A DNA stretch of 64,000 nucleotides from Micromonospora sp. CCTCC AA 2012012 (GTDB lineage Bacteria > Actinomycetota > Actinomycetes > Mycobacteriales > Micromonosporaceae). Location of the stretch: the NCBI RefSeq assembly GCF_040499845.1, contig NZ_CP159342.1:682001-746000 (forward strand), read 5' to 3'. A model generated the notes under the pieces. The model saw only the letters and a list, made by a program, of their open reading frames with translations. It had not been told where the DNA came from and ran no database searches. Shown one piece after another: positions 61,867 through 64,000 of this stretch. Each line of letters opens with the position of its first letter. The stretch's first letter is position 1. Position numbers and translations under genes: made by a program.

Positions 61867-62661
61867 TCAGGGGCGCAGCGGGGCGTTGCAGGCGGCGACC
61901 AGGGCCTGCCGGCAGGCGGTGGTCAGCGGCCGGAGCGCGGCGTCGCGCTGCTGCGCCTCGTAGTTGTTGATCGCGCCGCCGGGTGCGCTCTCCCCGGCGA
62001 GGGCGAGCACCCGGTCGAGCACGGCCGCGCGGGCGAAGAGCCGCCGGGCCCGGGGGTCGAAGCCCGGGGGCAGGTCGGTGGTGCCGTCCGGGCGGCGCAG
62101 CGCGGCGAGGGCGCCGGCCAGCTCCGGCCGCCACTGGGCCACGTCGAGGCGGGTGAGCGCGGCGGTCGTCTCGGCGAGCGCCACCGCCAGTTCGGCCTCC
62201 GCCTCGGCCGCGCCCGGCCCGGCCAGCGACGCCTTCGGGGCGTCCGGCGGCAGCGGGTAGACCCGCCAGAGCACCGTCTCCCAGGTCATCCCCGAGCCGG
62301 AGGTGTGGCTGCGCACCTCGGGGATCAGCCCGAGGCCGCTGGCGATCACGGCCTCCCCGCTGAGCAGCGCCGCGCCGGCGAAGTCACCGGGGCCGGGCAG
62401 CCCCCGCGGGTCGCCCGGCGCGGGCAGCACCAGCCGGATCTCGTCGGGGGAGAGCTTGGCCAGGGTGGGCAGCGCGTCCCGCAGCGGGACATCGGTCCAG
62501 GTGCCGGGGGCGTCCGCGACCAGGTGCTCCTCGTCGCCGGCGATGGAGTCGGCGACCTCGTCGAAGGACACCAGGCCGGCACGCCAGGCGCGTACCCAGG
62601 CAACAAAACGGCTGGACCGGCGCGGAGCCAGCGTGGCCGCGCCCGTTGCGGGGGAGGACAT
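61867..62661 (-). CDS. Conserved hypothetical protein
   Basis: A 264-residue soluble protein, alpha/beta in character. It starts with a disordered stretch (SSPATGAATLAPRRSS) and then SRFVAWVRAWRAGLVSFDEVADSIAGDEE. WRVYPLPPDAP and a helical C-terminal half follow. I recognise no named domain; it is widespread in Micromonosporaceae by memory. TACCCT lies 6 bases before the ATG, suggesting a leaderless mRNA. It is divergent from the DUF3097 gene. Confidence 0.78.
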   Translation of the reverse strand: MSSPATGAATLAPRRSSRFVAWVRAWRAGLVSFDEVADSIAGDEEHLVADAPGTWTDVPLRDALPTLAKLSPDEIRLVLPAPGDPRGLPGPGDFAGAALLSGEAVIASGLGLIPEVRSHTSGSGMTWETVLWRVYPLPPDAPKASLAGPGAAEAEAELAVALAETTAALTRLDVAQWRPELAGALAALRRPDGTTDLPPGFDPRARRLFARAAVLDRVLALAGESAPGGAINNYEAQQRDAALRPLTTACRQALVAACNAPLRP

Positions 62662-62814
62662 GCCGAAAGGGTACGTGCTCACCGCCGCCCCTGTCTCGAC
62701 TGCCGCTCCGGTGGCGTGACCTGCCCCGAACTGCCCGCTTCGCCCCTTCCCGCCCGGCTGCTGCGGCGGCGCGTCGGCGGGCGGCGCGCCGGGTCGGCGG
62801 TTAGCGTGCTCGAC

Positions 62815-63627
62815 ATGGTGCGGCGATACGGCGATGACGTGCTGGCGGGGGACTGGCGGCGGCGGAAGGTGACTCCCGAGGTCGACGCCGAGCCGGACCT
62901 GGTCGTCGAGGACGCCGACTCGGGCTTCTGCGGCGCGGTGGTCGGCTTCGAGTCCGGCGCGGTGGTGCTGGAGGACCGGCACGGACAGCGCCGCAACTTC
63001 CCGTTGCTGCCGGCGGCGTTCCTGCTCGACGGCGAGCCGGTGACGCTGCGCCGGCCGGTGCGCTCCCCGGTGCCGGCGGCGCGTCGGCGGACCGCCTCCG
63101 GTTCGATCGCGGTCGACAACGTCACGGCGCGGGTCGCCAAGGCCAGCCGGATCTGGGTGGAGGGCATCCACGACGCCGCCCTGGTCGAACGGATCTGGGG
63201 CGACGACCTCCGCGTCGAGGGGGTGGTGGTGGAGCCGCTGGACGGCATCGACGCCCTGGACGCCGAGGTACGCGACTTCGGTCCCGGCCCGACCCGACGG
63301 CTCGGGGTGCTGGTCGACCACCTGGTGCCCGGCTCCAAGGAGAGCCGGATCGTGGCCCGGGTGACGTCGCCGTACGTGCTGGTCACCGGCCACCCGTACG
63401 TCGACGTGTGGCAGGCGGTCAAGCCGGCGGCGCTGGGCATCGCGGCGTGGCCGGTGGTGCCGCCCGGCCAGCCGTGGAAGGAGGGCGTCTGCGCGGCCCT
63501 CGGGGTGGCTGAGCCGGCGGCCATGTGGCGGCACATCCTGTCCCGGGTGGACAGCTTCGCCGACGTGGAGACGCCGCTGATCAACGCGATGGAGCGGTTG
63601 ATCGACTTCGTCACCGAGCCGGCCTGA
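62815..63627 (+). CDS. DUF3097 family protein
   Basis: A 270-residue DUF3097 protein of unknown role. Typical stretches are YGDDVLAGDWRRRKVTPEV, RIWVEGIHDAALVERIWGDDLR and VLVDHLVPGSKESRI. The first resembles a toprim-like acidic site (VEGIHDAALVE). It is cytoplasmic. TAGCGT lies 7 bases before the ATG, so a leaderless start is likely. Confidence 0.9.
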   Translation: MVRRYGDDVLAGDWRRRKVTPEVDAEPDLVVEDADSGFCGAVVGFESGAVVLEDRHGQRRNFPLLPAAFLLDGEPVTLRRPVRSPVPAARRRTASGSIAVDNVTARVAKASRIWVEGIHDAALVERIWGDDLRVEGVVVEPLDGIDALDAEVRDFGPGPTRRLGVLVDHLVPGSKESRIVARVTSPYVLVTGHPYVDVWQAVKPAALGIAAWPVVPPGQPWKEGVCAALGVAEPAAMWRHILSRVDSFADVETPLINAMERLIDFVTEPA

Positions 63628-63642
63628 CGCCGCGCACCCCGG

Positions 63643-64000
63643 TCAGGGCTCCTGGTCCGGGGTGCGGGTGAAGACGAACGTGGCGATGTCGAGGGCGACC
63701 GGCTGTCCCGCCTCGTCCCGCAGCACCGTGAGGGTCTCCCCGTGCTGGCTGCCGCTGCGCCCCAGCCAGCGGTCCCGGTCGACCCGGGTGAACCGGAGCA
63801 CCGGCTGACCCACCGGGCCGGCCCAGAGGTCGCCGGAGGGGTCCGGGCGCAGCTCGTACTCGATGCCCATCCACCACCAGCGGCCGGTCAGCTCGGCCAG
63901 CTCGGCGGACGGGACCCCGGCCGGGACCCAGGGGCGCGGCGCGGTCGGCTCCGCCTCCAGCACCACGGTGAGGACCTGCCGGGCCAGCCCGACGATGTGG
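63643..64000 (-). CDS. C-terminal part of a probable serine hydrolase, N-terminus beyond window
   Basis: The frame runs in from the right edge and stops at 63643. The visible 119 residues (VGLARQVLTVVLEAEPTAP at the start, LAELTGRWWWMGIEYELRP, VLRFTRVDRDRWLGRSGS, ATFVFTRTP near the end) resemble the beta-rich C-terminal domain that follows beta-lactamase-type serine hydrolases in actinomycetes. The catalytic part, if present, lies outside the window. Identification is tentative. Confidence 0.6.
   Translation of the reverse strand, partial: HIVGLARQVLTVVLEAEPTAPRPWVPAGVPSAELAELTGRWWWMGIEYELRPDPSGDLWAGPVGQPVLRFTRVDRDRWLGRSGSQHGETLTVLRDEAGQPVALDIATFVFTRTPDQEP

Overview
The window is 64 kb of very GC-rich actinomycete DNA. 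GTG starts, GTGA/ATGA stop-start overlaps, a CvnABCD conservon, a fabG-inhA-ferrochelatase set and an aconitase with its AcnR-type repressor all fit Micromonosporaceae, most likely Micromonospora or a close relative. This is inferred from gene content and codon style, because no rRNA is present. I saw no rRNA, tRNA, CRISPR array, insertion sequence or phage genes. The sequence reads as a core chromosomal arm with accessory islands.

Layout. 1-3.0 kb (minus): an SDR oxidoreductase sits downstream of a tightly overlapping trio, made of a TIGR04222-type membrane protein with six regularly spaced cysteines in a Gly/Ser tail, a DUF692/MNIO iron enzyme, and a small SCO6045-like partner. This looks like a peptide-modification (RiPP-like) system and is the strongest candidate for something new. 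3.1-6.7 kb: an AcnR-like repressor, a nitrilase-family amidase, a HAD phosphatase, a RIO kinase and a DUF2630 protein. 6.9-10.9 kb: a diterpenoid operon (P450, class I terpene synthase, class II cyclase). 11.0-14.9 kb: a conservon (sensor kinase, roadblock, DUF742, GTPase) with its own promoter. 15-22.4 kb: acetyltransferase, LysR/SDR divergon, methyltransferase, two orphan immunity-type proteins (SUKH and barstar), and a drug exporter with its TetR repressor. 22.5-26.6 kb: aconitase and a divergent LysR gene. 26.6-31.3 kb: secreted unknowns, DedA, a C39-like secreted protein, a repeat-rich gap, and ArsC-like, papain-like and SnoaL-like proteins.

31.3-39 kb: a broken acetyltransferase gene, two membrane-anchored CBM2-like proteins and a giant secreted amylopullulanase. 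39-43.2 kb: two paralogous beta-helix surface proteins that share a 19-bp palindrome upstream and a 460-bp nearly identical core. 43.4-50.9 kb: Xaa-Pro aminopeptidase, asparagine synthetase, a CBM2-bearing lytic polysaccharide monooxygenase, a PfkB sugar kinase, a metallo-beta-lactamase-fold hydrolase and a hotdog thioesterase. 51-57.9 kb: PAP2 membrane enzyme, two bacterial-PH proteins with a small zinc-ribbon-like protein, a MoxR-DUF58-VWA operon and a 28-residue membrane microprotein. 58.3-64 kb: fabG-inhA, coproporphyrin ferrochelatase, a NagD-like phosphatase, two conserved hypotheticals, and the end of a probable serine hydrolase that runs off the right edge.

How the genes work together. 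The polysaccharide block (amylopullulanase, LPMO, anchored CBM2-like proteins, sugar kinase) suggests growth on starch and cellulose or chitin. A near-identical 18-bp palindrome links the AcnR-like repressor at 3.1 kb to the aconitase promoter at 25.4 kb. Convergent genes are repeatedly separated by long perfect hairpins that look like two-way terminators.
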